DNA from: Pyrinomonadaceae bacterium
GTDB taxonomy: Bacteria > Acidobacteriota > Blastocatellia > Pyrinomonadales > Pyrinomonadaceae
Assembly (NCBI GenBank): GCA_025922875.1
Contig: JAICGZ010000014.1
Span: 1-41,939, forward strand
DNA: 41,939 nucleotides
Direction: 5' to 3'
In this document: piece after piece, positions 6,833 through 18,206 of the stretch
How the letters are laid out: every line of letters starts with the position of its first letter
Numbering within the stretch: the first letter of the stretch is position 1
Translations under genes and position numbers: made by a program
The notes under the pieces: model-generated
Told to the model about the DNA's origin: nothing
Databases searched by the model: none
The model's input: the letters and a program-made list of their open reading frames with translations, nothing else

Positions 6833-7975
6833 ATGCTGCTCGCGGCTATTGAAGCGACGAATTTTAGAAACCTCAGTGGGAGAATCGAGTGGGGCCCGCG
6901 GCTGAATATTATTTATGGAAACAATGGACAGGGTAAGACGAATTGGCTCGAAGCTATTTATCTCCTCGCCAGGACCAAATCCTTCCGCACACAACGTCTT
7001 CAGGAAGCAATTAAGTTTGGAGAAGAGTTAGCCGTAATCAGGGGAACGGTTACGGCCGGCTCAGATATCGAAAGGGAGTTACAGGTTACCCTTCACGATA
7101 ACTCGAAAACCATCTTCGTCAACGCAAAACGAGAAACTCTCGCAAGATACTTAACCCAACTTCAGGTCTTCTCATTCACAGCCACCGATCTCGAAGTCGT
7201 ACGCGGCGCGCCTGAAGCTCGCAGGCGCTTTTTGGACCGCGGTATAGCCTCGCTCAAACCCGCGTACCTGAAGACCATCGCTGACTACGCGAAAGTCATT
7301 AAACAGAAAAACAGGGTACTGCAATTAGCCAACGAAAATGAGATCGGTCTAGCGCAGGTTGAGGATCTGCTCGCGCCCTGGAACGAGCAGTTGATTAAGT
7401 TGGGAGTTTCAATTCATCACGCTCGCGAAGAATACGTCACGAGTTTAAATGCGGCGCTTGAGCGACAGTTGTTCGAACGGCGTGATGTAACTACCCGCTA
7501 TGTTTCATCACTCGAGAACAAGGGAGATTTAAGTGATTACGAGTCGCTGCTGCGCTCTAGAATTGCGCTTCGCCTGGCGGCCGAGGTTGGTGCCGGGCAT
7601 GCGCTGATCGGTCCGCACCGGGACGATTTGGAGATTCATCTTGACGGTCGCGAAATCCGGGTTTACGGCAGCTCCGGACAGCAACGTAGCGCATTGTTAT
7701 TATTAGACTTAGCGGCAATTTCGTTGTATAATTCGACGGCGAATCACCATCCGGTTTTTATCATCGATGATGTCGACGCGGAACTGGATGAGGGAAGGAT
7801 AAGACACCTTCTTGAATACCTTGAAAATCGTACGCAAACCTTCATCACTACCTCAAAGCGGAATCATGTCGAAGGGTTCTTTTCAAGGGCGAACGTATAC
7901 GAAATCGAGGATGGAAAAGTCAGAAGCAGTCAGGCTCAAAATGACTCCGCTTCGGCCAACTCGATCCTCGCCTGA
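6833..7975 (+). CDS. recF: DNA replication and repair protein RecF
   Basis: RecF is an SMC/ABC-type ATPase that, with RecO and RecR, loads RecA at single-stranded gaps. The 380-residue protein begins with the typical I-x-x-x-x-F-R-N-L motif (ATNFRNLSGRIEW) and has Walker A GNNGQGKTN at about residues 30-38. The LDRG segment, the ABC signature region SSGQQRSALLLLDLA and the Walker B/D-loop VFIIDDVDAELDEGR follow. These are all expected for RecF. The ATG at 6833 has only a weak upstream GACGG, and a perfect hairpin lies just before it. gyrB follows 32 bp downstream, so the two are likely cotranscribed. Confidence 0.97.
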   Translation: MLLAAIEATNFRNLSGRIEWGPRLNIIYGNNGQGKTNWLEAIYLLARTKSFRTQRLQEAIKFGEELAVIRGTVTAGSDIERELQVTLHDNSKTIFVNAKRETLARYLTQLQVFSFTATDLEVVRGAPEARRRFLDRGIASLKPAYLKTIADYAKVIKQKNRVLQLANENEIGLAQVEDLLAPWNEQLIKLGVSIHHAREEYVTSLNAALERQLFERRDVTTRYVSSLENKGDLSDYESLLRSRIALRLAAEVGAGHALIGPHRDDLEIHLDGREIRVYGSSGQQRSALLLLDLAAISLYNSTANHHPVFIIDDVDAELDEGRIRHLLEYLENRTQTFITTSKRNHVEGFFSRANVYEIEDGKVRSSQAQNDSASANSILA

Positions 7976-7998
7976 AAGCGTCAATCAAAGCAGTATAG

Positions 7999-10446
<2,448 letters not shown>

Positions 10447-10511
10447 TTACAGGATTTACAAAGTTTTTCAGGACTAACATGTAAAACCTGATCTAACCTT
10501 GTAAATCCTGT
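10447..10511. repeat. Palindromic repeat family A, copy 2
   Basis: This inverted repeat begins one base after the gyrB stop (TTACAGGATTTACAAAG) and ends TTGTAAATCCTGT. It fills the 46-bp gap between the convergent gyrB and MEMO1-AMMECR1 genes. It then runs into the latter, so its right arm encodes that protein's last residues and stop codon. Confidence 0.85.
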
Positions 10512-11848
10512 TCCCGAAATCGTTCGACCTTAAAACGCCACAGCCTGATTGGTTCGCCATGAGCGATACCGGCTTTCCGCGCCGCAATTTCAACCTGCTG
10601 TTTGGCGTCCTGAATACCAGGAATGTCGGGAAGTAGCAGTCCTCGACGCGAGCCGCTCTCGTCTTCGACAATCACACCGAAGATACATGGATCCAACTCC
10701 TCCATAGACGTCGGTTCAGACGGAAAGAGCACGTCGACCGAGTAGCGCAGATTCGTTAACTCGTCTTCACTTACAGGCTCAAAGCGCGGATCGTTGTTCG
10801 CGGCACTGATCGCATTAGCAACTATTTCTTCAGCGAGAGTGTCTTTTGCGGGCTCGATCGTTCCGATGCAGCCACGCAGTTCTCCGCTCAATGTTTTAAG
10901 TGAAACAAAGCAAGGCGCGCGTTCTCCGAGCAGGCCTTGTGTCTCTCCATGAGGATCAAGAATGTCTCCGGAACGAACAAACGTTTCGACGGCCCGGCGG
11001 GCCAATACCGGCAAGTCAATCTCAACGTTCTCGGAACGCCCGGGCAGATTAGTTAATTGGGCCACCAGGTAACCCACGCCAAAAGGCGCTTCGTAGTTCA
11101 ACACTTCGCACGACCAGGGCAAATCAGAAATGGCGCCGATTGCCACTAACATCGATCGATAGCCACACTCGCCGGCGAGCCTGCGCAAGTTGTGATCGAT
11201 CCCAACAATCCTCTGCGGAGAGTTTGCACGAAGTGCCTCAACAACCTCTTCGTCAAACACATGCGCGTCAGGATTGTAACCAGCAGGCGCCTGCGGCTTG
11301 AGTCGATGACTGAGGTCGCCGCTCGCAATGAAAGCTACTCGCCGGCCGACCTGATCGACTGCGCTTTTAATACACGATCCGAAACGCAGGTGATCGTCAT
11401 TCGAAAGAAAGCTATAGCCAAGTGTCACAACTCTTCCTTGCCAGCCATTCTGAAGCAGAAAGTAAAGGGGGACGGCTGTACCGTGATCCAAATCATGTTC
11501 CGGCAAGATGGACACGTCATAGTCTTTGTCAGCCGCGGCTCGTTTGATCGCCGACAATAATTCCTCATCAACTCTGACAGCGAAACGCGTTTGAGGTGCA
11601 TTGAAGTTGGAGAAATCTCCATAGACTTCCGGTCCTTCGTACGCGACGAACGAGTCCGCTTCCAACGGCGCGTGTGGCGAGATCAAGACAACAGTCTCCG
11701 AACCACTGTCGATGAGGCGTTTAGTTAGTTCCGCCATGGCGTCAATCGAGTGCATTACGCCGGCGATGGATTCGCGGCCAACTTCCGGCACCATGATCGG
11801 CGGATGTGGTGCAATACCGGAAAAGACTAGACTGCTTGGGTTAGTCAT
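10493..11848 (-). CDS. MEMO1/LigB-like and AMMECR1 domain fusion (AmmeMemoRadiSam A-type)
   Basis: This 451-residue protein joins two domains. Residues 1-265 resemble the class III extradiol dioxygenase LigB/MEMO1 fold, with GIAPHPPIMVPEVG near the start, SPHAPLEADSF around residue 53 and HDLDHGTAVPLYF around 115. Residues 280-445 resemble AMMECR1, including LRGCIGTIEP and an A-N-D-P-R-F-x-P-V-x-x-x-E-L segment. The families co-occur in the uncharacterised 'AmmeMemoRadiSam' system with a radical SAM enzyme. No radical SAM gene is in this window, so the biochemical role is unknown. The ATG at 11848 is the only good start. The C-terminal QDLQG and stop are encoded inside repeat A2, suggesting the original end was replaced. 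It converges on gyrB and diverges from the next gene. Confidence 0.85.
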   Translation of the reverse strand: MTNPSSLVFSGIAPHPPIMVPEVGRESIAGVMHSIDAMAELTKRLIDSGSETVVLISPHAPLEADSFVAYEGPEVYGDFSNFNAPQTRFAVRVDEELLSAIKRAAADKDYDVSILPEHDLDHGTAVPLYFLLQNGWQGRVVTLGYSFLSNDDHLRFGSCIKSAVDQVGRRVAFIASGDLSHRLKPQAPAGYNPDAHVFDEEVVEALRANSPQRIVGIDHNLRRLAGECGYRSMLVAIGAISDLPWSCEVLNYEAPFGVGYLVAQLTNLPGRSENVEIDLPVLARRAVETFVRSGDILDPHGETQGLLGERAPCFVSLKTLSGELRGCIGTIEPAKDTLAEEIVANAISAANNDPRFEPVSEDELTNLRYSVDVLFPSEPTSMEELDPCIFGVIVEDESGSRRGLLLPDIPGIQDAKQQVEIAARKAGIAHGEPIRLWRFKVERFREQDLQG

Positions 11849-11930
11849 CGCGCCTTCGTACTTTGGAGGGAACGGCTGTTATTCTAGCTCCGCGAGAACG
11901 AGGCTACAACTTCGTGGTGAGCTGTGAGCT

Positions 11931-13130
11931 ATGACGCAATTTAATGTGTTGATCGTTGGGGCGGGACCCGCGGGCTCCTTTGCAGCCGAACTGCTCGCCA
12001 GGGGCGGTGCGAAGGTCGCGCTCTTTGATGGCCGCCCGGAGGGAGAACCGAAGCCTTGTGGTGGTGGTGTGACTGCCAAAGCTCTGAAAGCATGGCCACA
12101 ATTGCTGAACGCTGTCGGCCGAACGATCACCGAGCTCGATTTGTACTCTCCCTCGAGCAAACGACTCCACCTTCAGCTCGAAGAGCCGTTTGCGATCTAT
12201 TCGCGCATCGCCTTTGATGGTTACTTGCGCGACCGTGCTCGTGACGCCGGTGCACACGTCATCTCACAGAAGATCTCAGCAAGAAAAATAAAAAGAACTG
12301 ACTCCGGTTGGCGATTAAAAAGCGATAGCAGCGCGGAGTGGAGCGGAGCTTTCCTCATAGGCGCTGACGGCGCAAACAGCGGAATTGCAAAGATGCTCGC
12401 CGGGCCTCTGCCACCGTCAGACATGGAAGTGGCTTTTGGTTATCGCGCGCCGTTGCCGGCAAATAACGCCGCACCGACGGTCGTAGCCTTCCTGCCTGGC
12501 TGGGTTGGTTACGCGTGGGCATTTCCTCGTCCCGATCACATGTCATTTGGGATCGCCACCACGCAAGACGCCTTCGCACATGAGCCACTCGACGATCTTC
12601 TCTGGCGCTTCATGATCGGTTACTACCAGCAGTGCGAAGGCGAAAAGGTTAAGTTCTGGCAGGTGAACTCGGATGGAACACGCATTCACGAACATTTGCG
12701 AGCAACTTCCGAACGCTACGCAGCGCGAATTCCAGGACTGGCAGCGACGACGTGGGACAGCAGAAAGGTTTGTGGTGACGCTTGGGCGTTGCTTGGCGAC
12801 GCCGCGGGCTTTGCCGATCCCGTCACTGGCGAAGGGATCTATTACGCGCTACGTTCCGCTGAGCTATTTGGGAAAGCATATTTAACGGGAGCACCATCGT
12901 CATACGAACAGCGTTGGCGCGAAGACTTTGGTGCAGACCTACTTCGCGCTGCACAAATGCGTCGCCGCTTTTACGGAAACTTCTGGGGCGCGCCCTTCAC
13001 GGAACGCATGATCGAATTTGCACGCGGGCATCGCGGCGTGAAGCGAGTGTTGGGAGATCTCGTCGCCGGTGAGCAAGGTTATGTCGACTTGAAGAAGAAG
13101 CTCCTGAAGAGCGCGTTGCGTCCTGTCTGA
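11931..13130 (+). CDS. Geranylgeranyl reductase family FAD-dependent oxidoreductase
   Basis: This 399-residue flavoprotein belongs to the geranylgeranyl reductase/halogenase-like group. The N-terminal FAD-binding Rossmann motif is VGAGPAGSFAAELLARGG, followed by PKPCGGGVT, typical of geranylgeranyl reductases. The later GDAAGFADPVTGEGIYYAL, near residue 287, is the second FAD-contacting motif. Members reduce isoprenoid double bonds, for example in menaquinone or lipid side chains; the substrate here cannot be read from sequence. It stands alone on the plus strand, 82 bp from the divergent MEMO1-AMMECR1 gene and convergent with pdxH. No strong ribosome binding site is evident at the ATG. Confidence 0.85.
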   Translation: MTQFNVLIVGAGPAGSFAAELLARGGAKVALFDGRPEGEPKPCGGGVTAKALKAWPQLLNAVGRTITELDLYSPSSKRLHLQLEEPFAIYSRIAFDGYLRDRARDAGAHVISQKISARKIKRTDSGWRLKSDSSAEWSGAFLIGADGANSGIAKMLAGPLPPSDMEVAFGYRAPLPANNAAPTVVAFLPGWVGYAWAFPRPDHMSFGIATTQDAFAHEPLDDLLWRFMIGYYQQCEGEKVKFWQVNSDGTRIHEHLRATSERYAARIPGLAATTWDSRKVCGDAWALLGDAAGFADPVTGEGIYYALRSAELFGKAYLTGAPSSYEQRWREDFGADLLRAAQMRRRFYGNFWGAPFTERMIEFARGHRGVKRVLGDLVAGEQGYVDLKKKLLKSALRPV

Positions 13131-13260
13131 AAAAACTGAATGCTGAAACTAACTATTTGCATGCTGATCGCGTTGGCGACCAGATAGGCGACTACGCGGT
13201 AATTCGCGAGGGCCGCCAAATGAGGTTAATCGGGATCCGTTTCTTCTCACGCCTCTTCTG

Positions 13261-13376
13261 AGCCACAAAAAGACACAGAAAGATTACCCACAAAAAGGCA
13301 CAAAAAGCCCAAAAAGATACAGCTTAACTATTTTTGTGCCTTCTGTGCCTTTTTGCGGCTGATCTTTTTGTGGCTA
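13261..13376. repeat. Palindromic repeat family C, copy 1
   Basis: The left arm begins AGCCACAAAAAGACACAG and continues with CACAAAAAGGCACAAAAAG words. The right arm carries GTGCCTTCTGTGCCTTTTTG and ends TTTTTGTGGCTAA. It lies between the convergent flavoprotein and pdxH genes, and its right end contains the pdxH stop codon (TAG, 13376-13374). I saw no gene in the remaining gap (13131-13260). Confidence 0.85.
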
Positions 13377-14006
13377 AGGAGCGAGGCGGCTGATGGCCCA
13401 CGAGGCATCGGGCTGTCGCTCATACAAGATCCGATCGTGCAGACGTCCCACGCGGCTTTTCCAAAACTCAATTCGCTCAGGCAGCAAACGGTAACCGCCC
13501 CAGTGCTCGGGACAATCGATGTCGCGATCGCAGTACAACGTCTCTAACTCCCGGGCGCGTTGCTCGAGCACATCGCGACCGGATATCACATCACTTTGCG
13601 ACGAAGCCCACGCGCCAATCTGACTTTCACGCGGGCGGGTCTGAAAATAATCGCGCGACTCTTGCTCAGAAGTTCTGGTAACACTGCCCTCGACACGCAC
13701 CTGCCGATCGAGTTCTGCCCAGTAAAAAACCAACGCCGCGTAGGGGTTCGCATCCAGCTGGCGGGCCTTGGCGCTGCGATAGTTGGTAAAAAACACAAAA
13801 CCATCGTGGTCCACCTGCTTGAGTAAAACCATTCGCGCGGATGGCCTACCGTCAGGCGTCGCTGTCGCCAGCGTCATAGCTTCCGGCAACGGCAGTTTCG
13901 CTTCGACCGCATCCGCAAGCCAACTTTGGAACAGCTTAATCGGATCTCGATCGATCACTTTTTCATCGAGGCCTGCAAGCTGAGGGTTATCGGAAAGAGC
14001 GCTCAT
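13374..14006 (-). CDS. pdxH: Pyridoxamine 5'-phosphate oxidase
   Basis: PdxH is an FMN enzyme that oxidises pyridoxine or pyridoxamine 5'-phosphate to pyridoxal 5'-phosphate, the last step of PLP synthesis and salvage. The 210-residue length is normal. Typical motifs are PSARMVLLKQVDHDGFVFFT and YRSAKARQLDANPYAALVFYW, both in the FMN-binding barrel. The C-terminal segment is W-x-x-x-x-x-R-L-H-D-R (about 191-201). The ATG overlaps the end of the thioesterase gene by four bases (ATGA), so translation is probably coupled. The stop codon lies inside repeat C1; the usual family ending R-L-A-P is intact. Confidence 0.96.
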   Translation of the reverse strand: MSALSDNPQLAGLDEKVIDRDPIKLFQSWLADAVEAKLPLPEAMTLATATPDGRPSARMVLLKQVDHDGFVFFTNYRSAKARQLDANPYAALVFYWAELDRQVRVEGSVTRTSEQESRDYFQTRPRESQIGAWASSQSDVISGRDVLEQRARELETLYCDRDIDCPEHWGGYRLLPERIEFWKSRVGRLHDRILYERQPDASWAISRLAP

Positions 14007-14440
14007 TTGTGTTCTTCGTTTGCGGTGTACGGCGCTAACTTCTCCCGTAGCTCTGAAGGGATCGGAACAGTTTCGAAGGTGCTCTGGTTGACGGCGGCCA
14101 GAACAAAATGCGCGGTCGCGATCAACTCTTCACTTCCCTGCCGGCGCACTTCAAAATTCAGTCTCATCGATTTGGTGCCGAAGCGCCCGACGTAAACACT
14201 CACCTCCAAAAGATCATCCAGCCGCGCAGCCCGATGAAAGTCACACTCGAGATGCACACGCGGCAACCAGATCTTCAGTTCGTCGAACATCACTCCATAA
14301 TGAAGACCAACTTCACGAAAGAGTTCCGTCTCGGCAAACTCGAAGAAGTGAATGTAAGCGCCGTAGAAAATAATGCGCGCCGCATCGACATCGCCCCAGC
14401 GCACGCGCTCTTCAATAGTGAACTTTTTGTGGCTGGACAT
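14003..14440 (-). CDS. Acyl-CoA thioesterase, YbgC/4HBT hotdog family
   Basis: This 145-residue hotdog-fold protein resembles the YbgC/4-hydroxybenzoyl-CoA thioesterase family, which hydrolyses acyl-CoA thioesters. The catalytic loop reads RWGDVDAARIIFYGAYIHFFE (written here as residues 14-34). Its Asp17 corresponds to the general acid/base Asp of YbgC (Y-x-D-T-D-A-x-G-x-V-Y-H). It overlaps the upstream alpha/beta hydrolase by one base (TGATG) and the downstream pdxH by four, a tight three-gene operon. The preferred acyl group cannot be predicted. Confidence 0.85.
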   Translation of the reverse strand: MSSHKKFTIEERVRWGDVDAARIIFYGAYIHFFEFAETELFREVGLHYGVMFDELKIWLPRVHLECDFHRAARLDDLLEVSVYVGRFGTKSMRLNFEVRRQGSEELIATAHFVLAAVNQSTFETVPIPSELREKLAPYTANEEHK

Positions 14441-15234
14441 CAGACGGAGCTTTCCAAAAAATCCAGCAACGCTTTGTTGAATTGTTCAGTTCGTTCCAGG
14501 TTGGAAACATGCCCGGCATTTTCCAGCACTACTAAACGCGATCCTGCTATGCCCGCGTGCATTTTCTCACTGTCCGCAACAGGCGTGATCGCGTCTTCGG
14601 CGCCAACGAGAATCAACGTGGGTGAAGAAATCTGCGAAAGAAACGACGTCAGATCGTCACGTTCCGCCATGCCATGCAAGGCGGCAGCAGCGCCTTCGGG
14701 TTTCGTTTTCAACATCATGTCGCGAACACGCTTCACGATGTCCGGGTGTTTGCTGACGGTTTCCGGTGTCAGCAACTTTGGCAACATGGCATCGGCGATG
14801 CCGGCCATGCCTTCGGAGAGAGCTTTTTCTGCGTGTTGGGCCCGGGTCTGTTTTGCTTCTGCCGTATCGGCCTGCGCGCGCGTGTCAGCCAGAATCAATG
14901 CGCGCACGCGCGAGGCGAATTGTTTGTAGAACGCCAGGGCCACGTAGCCGCCCATCGACAAGCCGCCGATCACCGCGCGCGGAATTTCAAGGTGGTCCAT
15001 TAATTCGGCGACGTCCTGCGCCATGCGGTTCATCGTTGCAGATCCCTGGGAAGAGTCAGTTTCACCAAAGCCACGCAGGTCCGGAGCGATCACACGGTAA
15101 CTGCTACTCAGCGCTTCAACCTGTTCGTTCCACAATGAACGGTTGAACGGATAGCCGTGAATGAGCACGACCGGGTGGCCGATACCAGTGTCGGTGTAGG
15201 CCATCTGAATATCGTCAATACGCGTAAACGTCAT
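14440..15234 (-). CDS. Alpha/beta-fold hydrolase
   Basis: This is a 264-residue alpha/beta hydrolase. HGYPFNRSLW (26-35) forms the oxyanion region. The nucleophile elbow is GLSMG with Ser93. The acid is probably the Asp in VGAEDAITP (about 210) and the His is in ENAGHVSNLERTE near residue 240. It resembles small esterase/lactonase-like enzymes, but the substrate is not deducible. It is the first gene of an operon with the thioesterase and pdxH. A single-armed copy of repeat family D lies just upstream. Confidence 0.85.
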   Translation of the reverse strand: MTFTRIDDIQMAYTDTGIGHPVVLIHGYPFNRSLWNEQVEALSSSYRVIAPDLRGFGETDSSQGSATMNRMAQDVAELMDHLEIPRAVIGGLSMGGYVALAFYKQFASRVRALILADTRAQADTAEAKQTRAQHAEKALSEGMAGIADAMLPKLLTPETVSKHPDIVKRVRDMMLKTKPEGAAAALHGMAERDDLTSFLSQISSPTLILVGAEDAITPVADSEKMHAGIAGSRLVVLENAGHVSNLERTEQFNKALLDFLESSV

Positions 15235-15252
15235 GTTTTAATAAAAATTTTT

Positions 15253-15280
15253 CCCGCAAAGGCGCAAAGAGCGCAAAGAA
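15253..15280. repeat. Repeat family D, single-armed copy
   Basis: CCCGCAAAGGCGCAAAGAGC continuing with GCAAAG shows the CGCAAAG word three times but no matching inverted arm. It lies between the hybrid kinase stop (15286) and the start of the alpha/beta hydrolase gene. The full palindromic form is at 36062. Confidence 0.7.
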
Positions 15281-15285
15281 AAACC

Positions 15286-18123
15286 CTAGAAATCACGGCG
15301 CGCAGCTCGCGCAACTACGGCAATCAATTCAGTCAGTTCAACCGGTTTCGCCAGGTAGATCTGGAACCCGGACGATAGCGCCCGCGTGCGATCTTCTTCT
15401 TTAGCATAAGCGGTGATTGCAACCGCAGGGATAGTTTCTGTCTCCCCGTTCTCCAGCGATCGCACCTTTTCAATCAAACCGTAACCATCTTCGTCAGGCA
15501 TCGCAATGTCTGACACTAACACGTCGGGCCGCCTTTGTGTGATCGCCTCGATCGCCTCACCCGCAGAAGACACGGCCGTGACGTTGGCCTCTCTTCTTGT
15601 CAATGCTGTCGCCATCAGCGTCAAGGTATCAGAATCGTCGTCGACGAGCAGCACGTTAAGTCCTGACAATAACTGCGGTGCCCGGACCGTTTTCCGTTGA
15701 CTCGTGTCGATAAAATCGGCAGCCCCGGCTGTTGCTTCAAGTAACGGCAACCTAATCGTGAACGTCGCGCCTCGACCAGCACCCCGGCTCTCAGCTTTGA
15801 TTGTCCCTCCATGAATTTCAACGAGGTGCCGAGCGATAGCCAGGCCGAGTCCGAGACCACCGTGCTGGCGAGTCGTCGTACTGTCGGCCTGACGAAAGCG
15901 ATCAAACACGAACGGCAAAAACTCTTTGCTGATTCCCTGGCCGGTGTCTGAAACCTTGATCTCGATCGTAGTGCCGACTTGCAACACCTTGACGCACACG
16001 CGCCCGCCGCTGTCAGTAAACTTCACGGCGTTCGATAACAAATTCCAAACCACTTGCTGCAATCTGTTTGTATCGCCCGAGATTTGCGCCCTCGGGGCGT
16101 CGAAGTAAGTTTCTATTTTGATGCCCTTCGCGTCGGCCGTGGGACGCACGACGTTGATCGCATTCTCCACCACTGGAACCACTTCCAGCGGATGCAGATC
16201 GATGTAGAGATTTCCGGTGATGATGCGTGAAACGTCGAGAATGTCGTCGACGATTTGCGCCTGCGCCTTTGCGTTGCGTCCGATCGTCTCAACCGCCTGT
16301 TGAGTGACTGAATGGTCCAGCGTGCCGCCTTCGAGCAACCTGGACCAACCTAAGATCGCCGTCAGCGGCGTGCGCAACTCGTGTGAAACTGTCGCAAGAA
16401 ACTCATCTTTCAAACGGTTCGATTCTTCAGCGGCTTCACGTGCAGTACGCTCCAGTTTCAACAGCCGAACATTCTCGATTGCGACGGCAGTCAGATTTGC
16501 GGCCATGCTCATCGCGGTTGCATGTTCGGGGCGGTAAACATCCTTCAAATAACTTTGAACCTCGATCGTGCCGATGATCCGGCCCATCACCGCCATCGGC
16601 ACCGCCATCGACGAATCCGGTCTCATCCCATTATCCGGACCGACAATGACGCCCGGATTAGCGCTCGTCGCGCGCATGTAATCGTTTGTGATGATCACCT
16701 CGCCCGTGCGCACGGCGCGACTGTTTGGGCCCGTTTCCGTCACCTTCATCGGAGGCAGTTCAGAGACGTTCAATTCCTCACCGTCAGCCCATCCATAGCA
16801 GGCGGTGCGCACGTCACGAACGGGATCGTAGAGTGAAACGAAGAAGCCGTTGCAGGGAACAGACACGGTTGTGAACTCGCGAAGCCCTCGATAAATCGCA
16901 TTCAACTCGCGCGCGGCGCCTAGTGTTTGCGCCAATGCCTTGATTCGTTCGAGCAGATGTTCGTATTCCAAAAGCGCGCGCTGATCGGCTTTGCGTAATG
17001 CTTGTGTAGTTTTTCCCAGGGCTTCTTCGGCCTGCTCGCGCTCACCGAGAGTTTTTCTAATCGTTGCCTCTGACTGTCTGACTTCCTCGGCTGCGCGTTC
17101 CGCGCGCCCACGAGCGCTTATTTCCGCGCGAGTTACGGCAGCAAACAGCAGGCTGAGGAGCGCGCCGATGATGAGTGTGTATTTAAGAAGATAACGATTC
17201 GATCCCTTTTCAAACGAAGGCTTGGTCGCGTAAAGCACTGTCCATGTTCGACCAGCAACAGCTTGCGTGCTCGACTGCTTGAACAGAGGGTCACTGGCTG
17301 CCTCATCCGGCGTCGAGGCAAGCAATTTGTCAGACTGGATTTCCGTGCCGTCATAGACTTGAAACGCCACGTCGTAATGCTTTTCCGTGGTGACTGGCGC
17401 GAGAAAATCGTTGACACGATACGGACTATAAACGAATCCCAAAAGCGCGTTACGTCGCTCAGATTCAGTCGCGGTTGATCTATTCTTCCGATAGACCGGC
17501 GCATAGATGAGAAAGCCGGCCTGTTTCTGTTCGAGTCCTTGTTCCTGGATCAGCACTACCCGTCCTGAAGCAGTCGGCATTCCTGTGTCGCGCGCTCTTT
17601 CCATCGCCTGCCGGCGCATTGTCTCACTAAACATGTCGAAGCCGATGGCCAGCTTGTTGGGAGGGGTTGCAGGTTGCAGGTAGACAATCACACTGTATTC
17701 GGGACGCGGAGGATACTCGGGCCAAACGTAGAAATCGTTCACACCCCGGCGTCGCATGTCCGCCACGACCTTCGCCTTGTCTTCAGCACGAAAACTCAAC
17801 GAGTAACCGATGCCCTGAATGCCGGGATAATTTTTCTCCAGTTCGATTTGCTCCACAAAGCGACCAAACTCTCCGGCGTTAACAGCATCGCTGGCGGCGA
17901 ACAGTCCGGTGCCGGCGCGCAGCAACGCGATCGAGGTCGCAATTCTGAGGCGTAGCTGATCTTCAATCTCCTGGCGCGAACTTTCGAAACGGATTTGGTC
18001 CTGCTCGTAAGTGAGTTTTGAAAAGTAATGATAGGTGAGCAGAGTGAAACAGAACCCCAGCAAGAGGATCAGGTATGGCAAAAAAACGCGGCTGCCGCGT
18101 GATGATGGATTCGACTCGTGCAT
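15286..18123 (-). CDS. CHASE-GAF hybrid sensor histidine kinase with receiver domain
   Basis: This is a membrane-bound hybrid kinase of about 945 residues. A membrane segment (about 10-30) is followed by an extracytoplasmic CHASE domain (about 60-290), a ligand-binding domain type. A second membrane segment (about 315-335), a coiled-coil linker and a GAF domain (about 410-555) follow. The HisKA box is SHELRTPLTAILGW, with the phosphoacceptor His near 582. The ATPase domain has NLLSNAVKF, DTGQGI and GGLGLGLAIA. The C-terminal receiver domain contains LVDDD and VSDIAMPDEDGYG, with Asp near 870. I chose the ATG at 18123; an upstream GTG at 18144 lies within repeat F. There is no obvious DNA-binding partner next to it, so it may signal through a distant regulator. 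Confidence 0.93.
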   Translation of the reverse strand: MHESNPSSRGSRVFLPYLILLLGFCFTLLTYHYFSKLTYEQDQIRFESSRQEIEDQLRLRIATSIALLRAGTGLFAASDAVNAGEFGRFVEQIELEKNYPGIQGIGYSLSFRAEDKAKVVADMRRRGVNDFYVWPEYPPRPEYSVIVYLQPATPPNKLAIGFDMFSETMRRQAMERARDTGMPTASGRVVLIQEQGLEQKQAGFLIYAPVYRKNRSTATESERRNALLGFVYSPYRVNDFLAPVTTEKHYDVAFQVYDGTEIQSDKLLASTPDEAASDPLFKQSSTQAVAGRTWTVLYATKPSFEKGSNRYLLKYTLIIGALLSLLFAAVTRAEISARGRAERAAEEVRQSEATIRKTLGEREQAEEALGKTTQALRKADQRALLEYEHLLERIKALAQTLGAARELNAIYRGLREFTTVSVPCNGFFVSLYDPVRDVRTACYGWADGEELNVSELPPMKVTETGPNSRAVRTGEVIITNDYMRATSANPGVIVGPDNGMRPDSSMAVPMAVMGRIIGTIEVQSYLKDVYRPEHATAMSMAANLTAVAIENVRLLKLERTAREAAEESNRLKDEFLATVSHELRTPLTAILGWSRLLEGGTLDHSVTQQAVETIGRNAKAQAQIVDDILDVSRIITGNLYIDLHPLEVVPVVENAINVVRPTADAKGIKIETYFDAPRAQISGDTNRLQQVVWNLLSNAVKFTDSGGRVCVKVLQVGTTIEIKVSDTGQGISKEFLPFVFDRFRQADSTTTRQHGGLGLGLAIARHLVEIHGGTIKAESRGAGRGATFTIRLPLLEATAGAADFIDTSQRKTVRAPQLLSGLNVLLVDDDSDTLTLMATALTRREANVTAVSSAGEAIEAITQRRPDVLVSDIAMPDEDGYGLIEKVRSLENGETETIPAVAITAYAKEEDRTRALSSGFQIYLAKPVELTELIAVVARAARRDF

Positions 18124-18137
18124 GGGAACGGCTTCTC

Positions 18138-18206
18138 TTGCCACGGATCTTCACGGATGAACACGGATGAGGCTGATCCGTGTCCATCCGTGAAGATCCG
18201 TGGCAA
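18138..18206. repeat. Palindromic repeat family F (31-bp arms)
   Basis: Arms at 18138-18168 and 18176-18206 match at 30 of 31 positions around the loop GAGGCTG. Each arm carries the word CACGGAT three times (TTGCCACGGATCTTCACGG, then AACACGGAT). The element begins directly after the VWA gene's stop codon and ends shortly before the kinase ATG, filling almost the entire gap between them. Confidence 0.9.

Noticed and set aside
14108-14929. 273-residue open frame on the plus strand opposite the thioesterase and alpha/beta hydrolase genes
   Set aside because: It is antisense to two genes with intact catalytic motifs and reads as low-complexity Arg/Ser/Ala-rich sequence.
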